Shown: piece by piece, positions 58,285 through 64,000 of the stretch
Numbering within the stretch: position 1 is the first letter of the stretch
Layout: each line of letters opens with the position of its first letter
Assembly (NCBI GenBank): GCA_017608295.1
Contig: JAFCGF010000003.1
Coordinates: 124,001 to 188,000 of the forward strand
Direction of reading: 5' to 3'
Source: Candidatus Woesearchaeota archaeon
Lineage (GTDB): Archaea; Nanoarchaeota; Nanoarchaeia; Woesearchaeales; JAGVZT01
DNA: 64,000 nucleotides
Position numbers and translations under genes: made by a program
Notes under the pieces: generated by a model
Told to the model about the DNA's origin: nothing
Database searches by the model: none
What the model saw: the letters and a program-made list of their open reading frames with translations, nothing else

Positions 58285-59151
58285 TCAGCCTTGTGTGATT
58301 GCGCGTATGATTTCCTCAAAGTGTTTCCTGTATTCAGGGTGCGATGCAACGATAGGCTCCATCTTGTTGGCAGAGGTGATGAATTTCCTGTCGTACGGGA
58401 CTTTTGCCAGTATGGGGATGCTGTGCTCCCTGGCAAAGTCCTCAATGTGAGAGCAGAACCCTTCATCAAGGTCAGCTTTGTTGATGACAATCCCATGCTC
58501 TATCCCAAAATGATTGGCGAGATGGAGCGCCCTCTTCAGGTCATGGAGCGCAATAGGTGTGGGCTCTGTGACCATCACCACGTAATCAGTCCCGACAATC
58601 GAGGCGATGACCGGGCAGCCGATGCCTGCCGCTGAGTCGATGATGACTATCTCAGCCCCTGCTTCGTCAGCCTGTATCCTGGAAAACTCTCTCACTGCGG
58701 CGACAACCTCGCCAGAGGCGTGCTCCATGAGCTTGAGCTCTCCTACTATCAGGGAGACGTTGAAGTTCTCTCCAGTGTAGATTGTTCCTATGTCTTTTTT
58801 CGACTCGGAGATTGCGTTATCCTGGCAGGCGTGCATGCAGGCCATGCAGCCTATGCAATCGTCCTTGACAAAGGCAGGGTTCTTCCCGCTCACAAAGACA
58901 ATCGCGTCCTGTTTGCAGGCAGCAGCGCATTTTCCGCACTGCGTACACTTGCTGAAGTCCCACTGCGGGATGGCCTGGGAGACCTTTTCCTTCTCCTCTC
59001 TCTCAACAGAGAGCAACAGGTGGTCGTTCGGGCATTCGACATCAGCATCGACGAGCATCGTCTTCTTTGTGCGGGCGAATTCGACAGCCAGCGATGTGGC
59101 AACCATCGATTTCCCTGTTCCCCCTTTTCCTCCAGTAACTGCGATTTTCAT
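58285..59151 (-). CDS. MinD/Mrp-family ATPase with inserted 2x4Fe-4S ferredoxin domain
   Basis: A 288-residue P-loop ATPase. The deviant Walker A is GGKGGTGKS (7-15), with LVDADVECPN after it. A ferredoxin domain is inserted at about 66-112 with CTQCGKCAAAC and CIGCMACMHAC. The Walker B-like IVIIDSAAGIGCPV and NKADL follow. The start is the ATG at 59151, directly before the P-loop strand. Such proteins come in anaerobes with NifX-like and IscU-like proteins and probably help assemble or insert Fe-S or metal clusters. Confidence 0.92.
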   Translation of the reverse strand: MKIAVTGGKGGTGKSMVATSLAVEFARTKKTMLVDADVECPNDHLLLSVEREEKEKVSQAIPQWDFSKCTQCGKCAAACKQDAIVFVSGKNPAFVKDDCIGCMACMHACQDNAISESKKDIGTIYTGENFNVSLIVGELKLMEHASGEVVAAVREFSRIQADEAGAEIVIIDSAAGIGCPVIASIVGTDYVVMVTEPTPIALHDLKRALHLANHFGIEHGIVINKADLDEGFCSHIEDFAREHSIPILAKVPYDRKFITSANKMEPIVASHPEYRKHFEEIIRAITQG

Positions 59152-59158
59152 GGCTCTA

Positions 59159-59569
59159 TCATCCCTGTACTCCTGTTTTGGTCTTGTATTGTTCAATCGC
59201 CTTTCTTAGTGTCGATATAGCTAACCCTGCGCAGTGGACTTTCCGCAAGGGCATCTCGCCAAGATGAGCCACAAGTTCCTTTTCGTCCAGCATCTCGGCT
59301 TCCCCAAGGCTCTTTCCGATAATCATCTCAACAATGGCAGAACCAAATGCGAAAGAGCCTGCACATCCTATTGCCTGGAATTTGGCATCAATGATAGTGT
59401 ATTTTGATGTAATCTTCAAGAAGAACTCCATCGTATCGCCGCATGGGCCTGTGAATGCATAACTGGCATCAGGCTTCTCTATGCTTCCTACATGCACCCT
59501 ATTCACGTAGTATTCGATGGCCTTATCTGAATACCCTGATATTTTCAGTAAATCCTTTACACTCCCCAT
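59159..59569 (-). CDS. IscU/NifU-type Fe-S cluster scaffold
   Basis: A 136-residue scaffold. Cluster ligands are Cys43 (GPCGD, with Asp45), Cys69 (IGCAGS) and Cys113 (KVHCAGLA), the normal IscU pattern. It lacks the LPPVK motif that HscA recognises, as is common in archaea and Gram-positive SufU-like proteins. It lies between a NifX-like protein and the MinD-type ATPase, suggesting a joint role in delivering clusters. Confidence 0.92.
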   Translation of the reverse strand: MGSVKDLLKISGYSDKAIEYYVNRVHVGSIEKPDASYAFTGPCGDTMEFFLKITSKYTIIDAKFQAIGCAGSFAFGSAIVEMIIGKSLGEAEMLDEKELVAHLGEMPLRKVHCAGLAISTLRKAIEQYKTKTGVQG

Positions 59570-59593
59570 TCTGACCCCTTAATTACAGGCTAT

Positions 59594-59953
59594 TCAATGC
59601 CTGTGCTCCTTGCACGCATTCTCCGCGCTTGCCGGCGTGGCCTTATCCTCTTTCCACAATTGTAGCATATCTTTGACTGTCTCTGCCTGGCACACATACA
59701 CCTTGATGCCGAACCCCTCGAACATCTGGACCGCCCTAGGGCCGAGACCGCGACATAGCAGGATATCTGCTTTGTGTTCCTTGAGAAGTGTGGGTGGCTT
59801 TCCGATTCCGCCGAAATGCTCGCTCTTGTTTTCTATAATCTCAAGGACAGTTCCTTCTTCATCAATGAACGTAAAGGTCCTGCAGCGTCCGAAGTGCTGG
59901 CACACAGTGTCATCAATCCCTTTCTCAGAGTCTGTTGGTATGGCGATTCTCAT
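59594..59953 (-). CDS. NifX/NifB-C-terminal-like cluster-binding protein
   Basis: A 119-residue protein of the dinitrogenase iron-molybdenum cofactor family. It starts MRIAIPTDSEKGIDDTVCQHFGRCRTFTFID and includes LLCRGLGPRAVQMFEGFGIKVY, the usual pattern. The C-terminus is His/Glu-rich with one Cys (CKEHRH). GGAGGA precedes the ATG at 59953; a longer frame into the upstream gene is rejected. Members occur far outside nitrogen fixers, so no nitrogenase is implied. Confidence 0.9.
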   Translation of the reverse strand: MRIAIPTDSEKGIDDTVCQHFGRCRTFTFIDEEGTVLEIIENKSEHFGGIGKPPTLLKEHKADILLCRGLGPRAVQMFEGFGIKVYVCQAETVKDMLQLWKEDKATPASAENACKEHRH

Positions 59954-59966
59954 ACTATTTTCCTCC

Positions 59967-60506
59967 CTATTCAAATGGCTCAAGGCCATCTTTAATGAGC
60001 TTGTCCAACGCGTCCTGCACGGTTCCGCTTGCCTTGTACATTTTGATGCCTAACTGCTCAAGGACATCAAATGCCTTCGGGCCGATGTTCGACGAGATGA
60101 GCGTATCTGCCTTTTGCTCAGCGATTTCCTGGGCAGCAGCGATACCCACGCCGCTTTTACCGGTGATGAGTGAGTTTTTCTTGGCTTCTGTCTTTGTAAT
60201 CTCTCCGGCGCTGATGTCAACATAGATGAAATACGGGCACCTCCCGAATACATCCGAGATCTTGCTGCTCAGCTCTTCAGCACTTGAGGATATCGCGACC
60301 CTTATTGTCTTAGCACTGGTTTCAGCACTGGCTCTTTCCTGATTGGGGTTGTTCTGATTAGGGCTGCTGGCTCTTCCTCTCCCTGTGCCGTCTCTCGCCC
60401 TCTGCCTGATTCCAGGGCCTATACCCTGACCTCTTCCCAGTCCTCTTCCCTGTCCTTGACCTCTTCCTTGTCCCTGTCCTCTTCCCATGTTCCTTCTGTT
60501 TTTCAT
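59967..60506 (-). CDS. NifX-like protein with Gly/Arg/Gln-rich N-terminus
   Basis: A 179-residue protein. Residues 1-65 are almost only Gly, Arg and Gln (for example GRGQGQGRGQGQGRGLGRGQ), then an Asn/Ser/Glu spacer. Residues about 66-179 form a NifX-like domain (KTIRVAISSSAEELSSKISDVFGRCPYFIYVD, then TLISSNIGPKAFDVLEQLGIKMYKASG). It is the second gene after DUF134 copy 2, overlapping its end by 4 nt. The low-complexity end is common in this family and could bind nucleic acid or metal. Confidence 0.85.
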   Translation of the reverse strand: MKNRRNMGRGQGQGRGQGQGRGLGRGQGIGPGIRQRARDGTGRGRASSPNQNNPNQERASAETSAKTIRVAISSSAEELSSKISDVFGRCPYFIYVDISAGEITKTEAKKNSLITGKSGVGIAAAQEIAEQKADTLISSNIGPKAFDVLEQLGIKMYKASGTVQDALDKLIKDGLEPFE

Positions 60507-60814
60507 TTTTCTTTTACCTGTTCTCCAATCTTAACTACATGCTTGTCTATCTTCAATGCCTTGCCGTTCACCAGCGCATCTGCTATCTTCTTCCTTGCGG
60601 CAGTGACAATGCGGTGGAATGTCGGCTGCGAGATGTCCATCTTCTTTGCTGCTGCTGTCTGGTTAAGCCCATTGAGGTCACTCAGGCGGAGCGCCTCGAG
60701 CTCATCAAGGTAGAGTATTTTCTCTGCCAGCCCCTCCAGGGAGATGCCCCGCGGCTTGAAGTACGTCACCTCAGGGTCGCAGTTAATGAACCTGCATTTG
60801 TGGGGTCGCCCCAT
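60503..60814 (-). CDS. DUF134 helix-turn-helix regulator, copy 2
   Basis: A 103-residue paralogue of 57240-57542, starting MGRPHKCRFINCDPEVTYFKPRGI and with QTAAAKKMDISQPTFHRIVTAARKKIADAL as the helix-turn-helix. Two Cys (8 and 12) are near the N-terminus, with spacing different from copy 1. It leads the NifX-NifX-IscU-MinD operon. A TATA box and the shared motif lie upstream, with a leader of about 68 nt. The ATG at 60814 is chosen because family members start M-x-RP. Confidence 0.9.
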   Translation of the reverse strand: MGRPHKCRFINCDPEVTYFKPRGISLEGLAEKILYLDELEALRLSDLNGLNQTAAAKKMDISQPTFHRIVTAARKKIADALVNGKALKIDKHVVKIGEQVKEK

Positions 60815-60885
60815 CCTCGCCTTTGAAGGGTTTCTCTGCCCTGCTGTTAACTGATTCTTTCGTGTCATCTTAACTATAGTTTTTT

Positions 60886-60901
60886 GAATAAGAATTCATA
60901 A
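60886..60901 (-). promoter_or_regulatory. Shared DUF134-operon motif, unit B
   Basis: GAATAAGAATTCATAA (plus-strand reading), directly downstream of the TATA box (minus strand CATATAAATA, 60905-60914) and upstream of the expected transcript start near 60882. It differs by one base from unit A at 57886. Confidence 0.7.
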
Positions 60902-60948
60902 GTATATTTATATGTCTTGTGGAAAAATGCCCCCTGATTTGTGTCATT

Positions 60949-63087
60949 TCAGGCTGAGCGTAGCGCATACGCGACCTGGCCGAAGGAGATTCCGCCGTCT
61001 CCAGCAGGTACAGTCTTGTTGATGAGCACGCCCTGTTCAAGCAGGTAGTTAGTCATGACACGGCTGTAGGCGCACCCTCCGCTGAACACGATTGGCTTCT
61101 TTGCACGCTTCGCTATGGTGAGGAGGCCCTCTGCAACGTACTGCTGGACCGTCGCAGCGAGCCTGCCACTTTCGAGATCGAGATTCTTGACAAGGTATTC
61201 GAAGAGGGGCGTTGTCATGAGGACATTGTCCTCTATGATAGGCTGGAGATGGTAGGGTTCTGTTGAATGGGCCTCGAGAAGCATCGCAGGCCTTCCTTCG
61301 TATGTCCGTTCCTTGCATAATCCCAGCAGGACTGCTGCTGCGTCGAATACTCTGCCTGTAGATGAGGTGAGCGGGGAGTTGAACTGCTCCTCAAGCTGCT
61401 TATGTAGTATTGATAACTCTTTCTCTTTGAAATGAGGCTCCATGTATTCCTTGAGTTCACGCTCATTCAGGAACCTGCTCAGGATTGAAAGGAGCATCCT
61501 CGCGGGAGATTGTGTTGCCTTGTCCCCACCCAATTGGAAGTGCTGCTCAAGATGCCCTATGCGCTCGTTGTTGCTGAACACCTCTCCGCCCCATATTGTC
61601 TTGTCTTCGCCGAAGCCGAGGCCGTCGCACACGATTGCTGCGAATTCGTCTAATTCGTGCTCTGCTGCCACGCTGTAGGCGTGGGCAAGGTGGTGCTGCA
61701 CCCTGATGAGCGGGACTTTCAGTTTCTTTGCCAGTTCCTCTGCGTAGCGCGAGGTGTTGTAATCTGGATGAAGGTCAGCGATGATTTTTTCTGGCTCAAC
61801 CTGAGTGAACTCGAGCATCTTCTGGACCATCTTCTTGTAATGCTTGAATGTCGTGGCGTTGCTTGTTGTGCCCATATACTGGCTCATGAAGGCCCGTCCG
61901 TTTTTGTACACGCAGAAGGTGTTGTGCATCTCAGCTCCTAATGCGAGGAACTGTCCAGTTCCCTCAAGGGGGATGCTTCTCGGGACATAGCCGCGGCTTC
62001 TCCTCAGAAAGAGCGTCTCGCCACCAATGCGCTTCAGCACGGAATCGTCCACTGGATTCTCGATTCTTCTGGAGTGGTCAAGAATGTGCTTGGAGAGCTG
62101 CTGCTTCGCTTCTATTGATATCGGCTCATCGCTCCTGTTGCTTGATGTCATGACAATAGGAGAGTCGATGTGGTCGAATAGCAGGTAGTGCAGTGCAGTG
62201 TAGGGGAGCATGATGCCAATGGTGTCCAGCTCGGAGACTTCCTGGAACTCGCCGGAATCGAGTTTATTGAGGACAACAATAGGCCGCTCGTAGCTTTTGA
62301 GGAGCTTCTCCTGTTCAGGGTCAATCTCTGCTATCGTGCGTACCATTTCTAGGTCGCGGCACATCACCGCATAGGGCTTGTGTTTTCGCCCTGTGAGCTT
62401 TCGCAATTCATTGACAGCATCTGCATCGAGAGTGGTCGCGAGGTGAAAGCCTCCAACGCCTTTGATGGAAACGACCTTTCCTTCCTTGAGGAGCTCTGCA
62501 GCTGCCTTCACCGGGGCGTCGTCTGTCCCAGATACTTTTTTCTTGCCAGAGGTGAGAGTGAGCTTGGGTCCGCATTCGTGGCACGCTATTGTTTGTGCAT
62601 GATATCGCCTGTCTGCGGGCTCTGAGTATTCTTTGCTGCACTTCTCGCACATGGGAAAGTCAGACATTGTTGTTGTTCCGCGATCATAGGGGCTGTGTTC
62701 TGTCATGGAGAATCTTGGGCCGCAGTTCGTGCACGTGATGAAGAAGTAGTTGTGCCTACGGTCTGTGTTATCTCGTAGCTCCTTGAGGCAGTCCTTGCAC
62801 AGGAACAAGTCAGGAGGCACTTCTGCGAATCCCTTTCCCTCGCTTTCCCGTATTGAGAAGCCCTTGTGCTTCGCCTTGATGTCCTTGATGTCGAGAGCGT
62901 GGATTTTTGAGAGGATGGGGATGCCCTCGAGAATCTCGAGGAACTTCTCCTTGTCGTCAACCTCGACAACAACGCCGTCTCCGATGTTCTGGACAAAGCC
63001 GTTCAGCCCTGCCTTGACGCAGGCGTTGTAGATATATGGCCTGAAGCCTACGCCCTGCACAACCCCCTTAATCAAAATCCGGTACAT
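60949..63087 (-). CDS. hypF: [NiFe]-hydrogenase maturation carbamoyltransferase HypF
   Basis: A 712-residue HypF. Domains in order: acylphosphatase-like (1-90; GVVQGVGFRPYIY), two zinc fingers (about 98-185; CKDCLKEL with CTNCGPRFS, and CEKCSKEYSEPADRRYHAQTIACHECGP), a YrdC-like domain (about 195-375; KGVGGFHLATTLDADAVNELRKLTGRKHKPYAVM), and a Kae1-like domain (about 385-712; VQHHLAHAYSVAAEH, VCDGLGFGEDKTIWGGE, FSGGCAYSRVMTNYLLE). It makes the carbamoyl group for HypE from carbamoyl phosphate. It is separated from hypCDE by 12 kb and stands alone. Confidence 0.96.
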   Translation of the reverse strand: MYRILIKGVVQGVGFRPYIYNACVKAGLNGFVQNIGDGVVVEVDDKEKFLEILEGIPILSKIHALDIKDIKAKHKGFSIRESEGKGFAEVPPDLFLCKDCLKELRDNTDRRHNYFFITCTNCGPRFSMTEHSPYDRGTTTMSDFPMCEKCSKEYSEPADRRYHAQTIACHECGPKLTLTSGKKKVSGTDDAPVKAAAELLKEGKVVSIKGVGGFHLATTLDADAVNELRKLTGRKHKPYAVMCRDLEMVRTIAEIDPEQEKLLKSYERPIVVLNKLDSGEFQEVSELDTIGIMLPYTALHYLLFDHIDSPIVMTSSNRSDEPISIEAKQQLSKHILDHSRRIENPVDDSVLKRIGGETLFLRRSRGYVPRSIPLEGTGQFLALGAEMHNTFCVYKNGRAFMSQYMGTTSNATTFKHYKKMVQKMLEFTQVEPEKIIADLHPDYNTSRYAEELAKKLKVPLIRVQHHLAHAYSVAAEHELDEFAAIVCDGLGFGEDKTIWGGEVFSNNERIGHLEQHFQLGGDKATQSPARMLLSILSRFLNERELKEYMEPHFKEKELSILHKQLEEQFNSPLTSSTGRVFDAAAVLLGLCKERTYEGRPAMLLEAHSTEPYHLQPIIEDNVLMTTPLFEYLVKNLDLESGRLAATVQQYVAEGLLTIAKRAKKPIVFSGGCAYSRVMTNYLLEQGVLINKTVPAGDGGISFGQVAYALRSA

Positions 63088-63200
63088 GCCGCTGGAAAGA
63101 GAAGCAGATGTTTTAATGTGTTGCTAATGGAAGATTTCCGAAAAAACATCAGTTGAATATTTGAATGGGTTTCTTCTGTTGTCTTACTGGAAGCAAAAAG

Positions 63201-63226
63201 CTTAAAAGAGTTAGGGTTATCCTAAC
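63201..63226 (+). promoter_or_regulatory. TATA box and palindrome of the MNT/HEPN genes
   Basis: CTTAAAAG at 63201-63208 is centred 27 nt before the ATG at 63231. GTTAGG-GTTAT-CCTAAC at 63210-63226 follows, with the same arms as the feo operator at 52319 but a 5-nt centre in place of the 4-nt TTAA. Confidence 0.75.
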
Positions 63227-63230
63227 TATT

Positions 63231-63776
63231 ATGCGAAAAGACACAATGGTACTGGAACTCTTTTTCAATGAGCCGACGAGGCACTGGCATTTTGAGGAGA
63301 TTCTTAAGGCTGCTGGGATCAGCAGGCCGCAGGCAGCACATTGGCTGAAGAAATTTGTGAAGGAAGATCTTGTCAATAGAGTCAAGCCGCAAGGGAAGAT
63401 GCCTTATTATGTCGCGAATCATGAGCATCCCCATTATCGGACAGCGAAGAGGCTGTTTGCGCTGGATTCACTGGCTGAATCCGGCTTTCTCAATCACCTG
63501 GCTGGTCTCCCCAAAGCAGAAACTATTCTTCTTTTTGGCAGCATGAGCCGTTCGGATTGGTACAGTGAGAGCGATGTAGATGTTTTTATCTATGGCAGAC
63601 CTGAGGGACTCCAGCTAGGTAGGTACAGGAGGGTCCTGAAGCGTGAGATTTCGACTTTTGTGTGTAGAAATAAGGCTGAGCTAAAGAAGTATGAACCAGC
63701 CCTCTTACGGAATATCTTGGAGGGGCACCTCGTGAAAGGCACACTTGACTTCATAGATGTGGTTGTCCATGCATGA
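63231..63776 (+). CDS. Winged-helix + MNT nucleotidyltransferase (antitoxin-type)
   Basis: A 181-residue protein. Residues 1-70 form a winged helix (HFEEILKAAGISRPQAAHWLKKFVKEDLVNRVKPQGKMPYYV). Residues about 90-180 form a minimal nucleotidyltransferase with GSMSRSDWYSESDVDVFI, where GS and the two Asp are the catalytic core. Paired with a HEPN gene this is the MNT/HEPN toxin-antitoxin arrangement, in which MNT can modify and silence the HEPN RNase. The ATG at 63231 is leaderless; a longer frame is rejected. Confidence 0.88.
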   Translation: MRKDTMVLELFFNEPTRHWHFEEILKAAGISRPQAAHWLKKFVKEDLVNRVKPQGKMPYYVANHEHPHYRTAKRLFALDSLAESGFLNHLAGLPKAETILLFGSMSRSDWYSESDVDVFIYGRPEGLQLGRYRRVLKREISTFVCRNKAELKKYEPALLRNILEGHLVKGTLDFIDVVVHA

Positions 63777-64000
63777 TGAGCGAACGCTGTCAGAGGTTTA
63801 TTTCTCCTGTGAGGAAGCAGGCTCATTTGTGCCCCTCTTGCGGATTGATATGGCAAGGGTGAAAGCAATGCTGAAGATTGCGCAGATGGATTATTGCTCT
63901 GCCCGGGGGCTTGCTAGGGTTGCATCAGCTGGGGATGGGAGGTGGAACGATGTCTTTGGGTTGTATTACGATGTGCTGCATCTCCTCATCGAGGCATATG
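63769..64000 (+). CDS. Partial HEPN-domain protein (N-terminal part)
   Basis: The first 77 codons before the window ends. It starts with an ATG 8 nt inside the end of the MNT gene and reads MHDERTLSEVYFSCEEAGSF. The helical start and AMLKIAQMDYCSARGLARVAS fit HEPN proteins. The catalytic RxxxxH would lie beyond the window, so activity cannot be judged. The neighbour and overlap make a MNT/HEPN pair likely. Confidence 0.65.
   Translation, partial: MHDERTLSEVYFSCEEAGSFVPLLRIDMARVKAMLKIAQMDYCSARGLARVASAGDGRWNDVFGLYYDVLHLLIEAY

Noticed and set aside
57984..58496. Minus-strand frame of 170 codons
   Set aside because: It overlaps both the MinD-type ATPase end and the small basic-tail gene in another frame; the 85-codon gene has a proper AGGAGG site, this one has none.
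59594..60506. Nitrogenase or FeMo-cofactor pathway
   Set aside because: Only NifX-like and IscU-like small proteins are present; no nifHDK or nifB radical SAM gene is in the window, and the families occur widely in non-fixers.

Overview
The window reads as a gene-dense chromosomal segment of an archaeon with moderate G+C. Archaeal evidence: TATA boxes centred about 27 nt upstream of start codons, many genes apparently leaderless, a type II methionine aminopeptidase, a diphthine-ammonia ligase, an AmmeMemoRadiSam pair, DUF134 regulators and a tRNA gene with a 27-nt intron that folds into a textbook bulge-helix-bulge. The tRNA has anticodon UAU (Ile), which is rare in archaea and known from Nanoarchaeum and Korarchaeum. 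With the gene content this suggests a DPANN-type lineage (Woesearchaeales/Nanoarchaeota-like), but that placement is inference. No rRNA, CRISPR array or complete insertion sequence was seen.

Layout. 1-6.6 kb: two SLC13/ArsB-type permeases around a small membrane protein, an MscS channel, methionine aminopeptidase and a FG-GAP-like lipoprotein. 6.6-8.9 kb: an accessory patch with a 0.7-kb gene-free tract almost lacking G on the + strand, a cysteine-rich lipoprotein, several inverted repeats and a lone serine recombinase. 8.9-16.5 kb: a tail-to-tail two-component pair, NAD(P)HX dehydratase, a B3/4 protein, small paralogous hypotheticals, an MFS transporter, the intron-bearing tRNA-Ile with two perfect hairpins in its leader, and HtpX. 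16.6-21.4 kb: one apparent operon of a beta-CASP metallo-beta-lactamase nuclease followed by three tandem TraB/TIKI-like proteins, then two tiny ferritin-like helical proteins. 21.4-28.5 kb: a Nudix operon divergent from an NrtR-like regulator with a palindromic operator, Dph6, a HAD phosphatase, two tandem Ig-like surface proteins and a CoA-transferase.

28.6-30.6 kb: two VKOR-thioredoxin proteins for disulfide formation outside the membrane. 30.6-34 kb: a four-gene Zn/Mn ABC importer operon whose permease is fused to a DtxR-like domain and whose first gene is a DtxR-type repressor behind a perfect operator. 34-40 kb: AmrS and AMMECR1, then an HMA-UreH-cupredoxin fusion, a CopA-type ATPase and a membrane-anchored winged-helix protein. 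40-45 kb: a ferredoxin/membrane operon divergent from an HxlR regulator, a glutaredoxin-MarR pair, a lipoprotein carrying the WWDYG motif of oligosaccharyltransferases, and ArsM.

45.7-50.2 kb: an alpha/alpha-toroid membrane protein, hypC-hypD-hypE and an amidohydrolase. 50.2-55 kb: a large BNR-repeat surface protein and the iron operon dtxR-feoA fusion/feoB. 55-60.8 kb: two operons, each containing a DUF134 regulator and sharing one promoter-proximal motif: a DsrE/CoA-binding/flavoprotein set, and a NifX-NifX-IscU-MinD(4Fe-4S) set. 61-64 kb: hypF and the start of a winged-helix-MNT/HEPN pair whose promoter carries nearly the same palindrome as the iron operon.

Recurring themes are metal homeostasis (Fe, Zn/Mn, Cu, As), Fe-S and NiFe-hydrogenase maturation, and thiol/disulfide chemistry of secreted proteins. 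The structural hydrogenase genes that HypCDEF would serve are not in the window.
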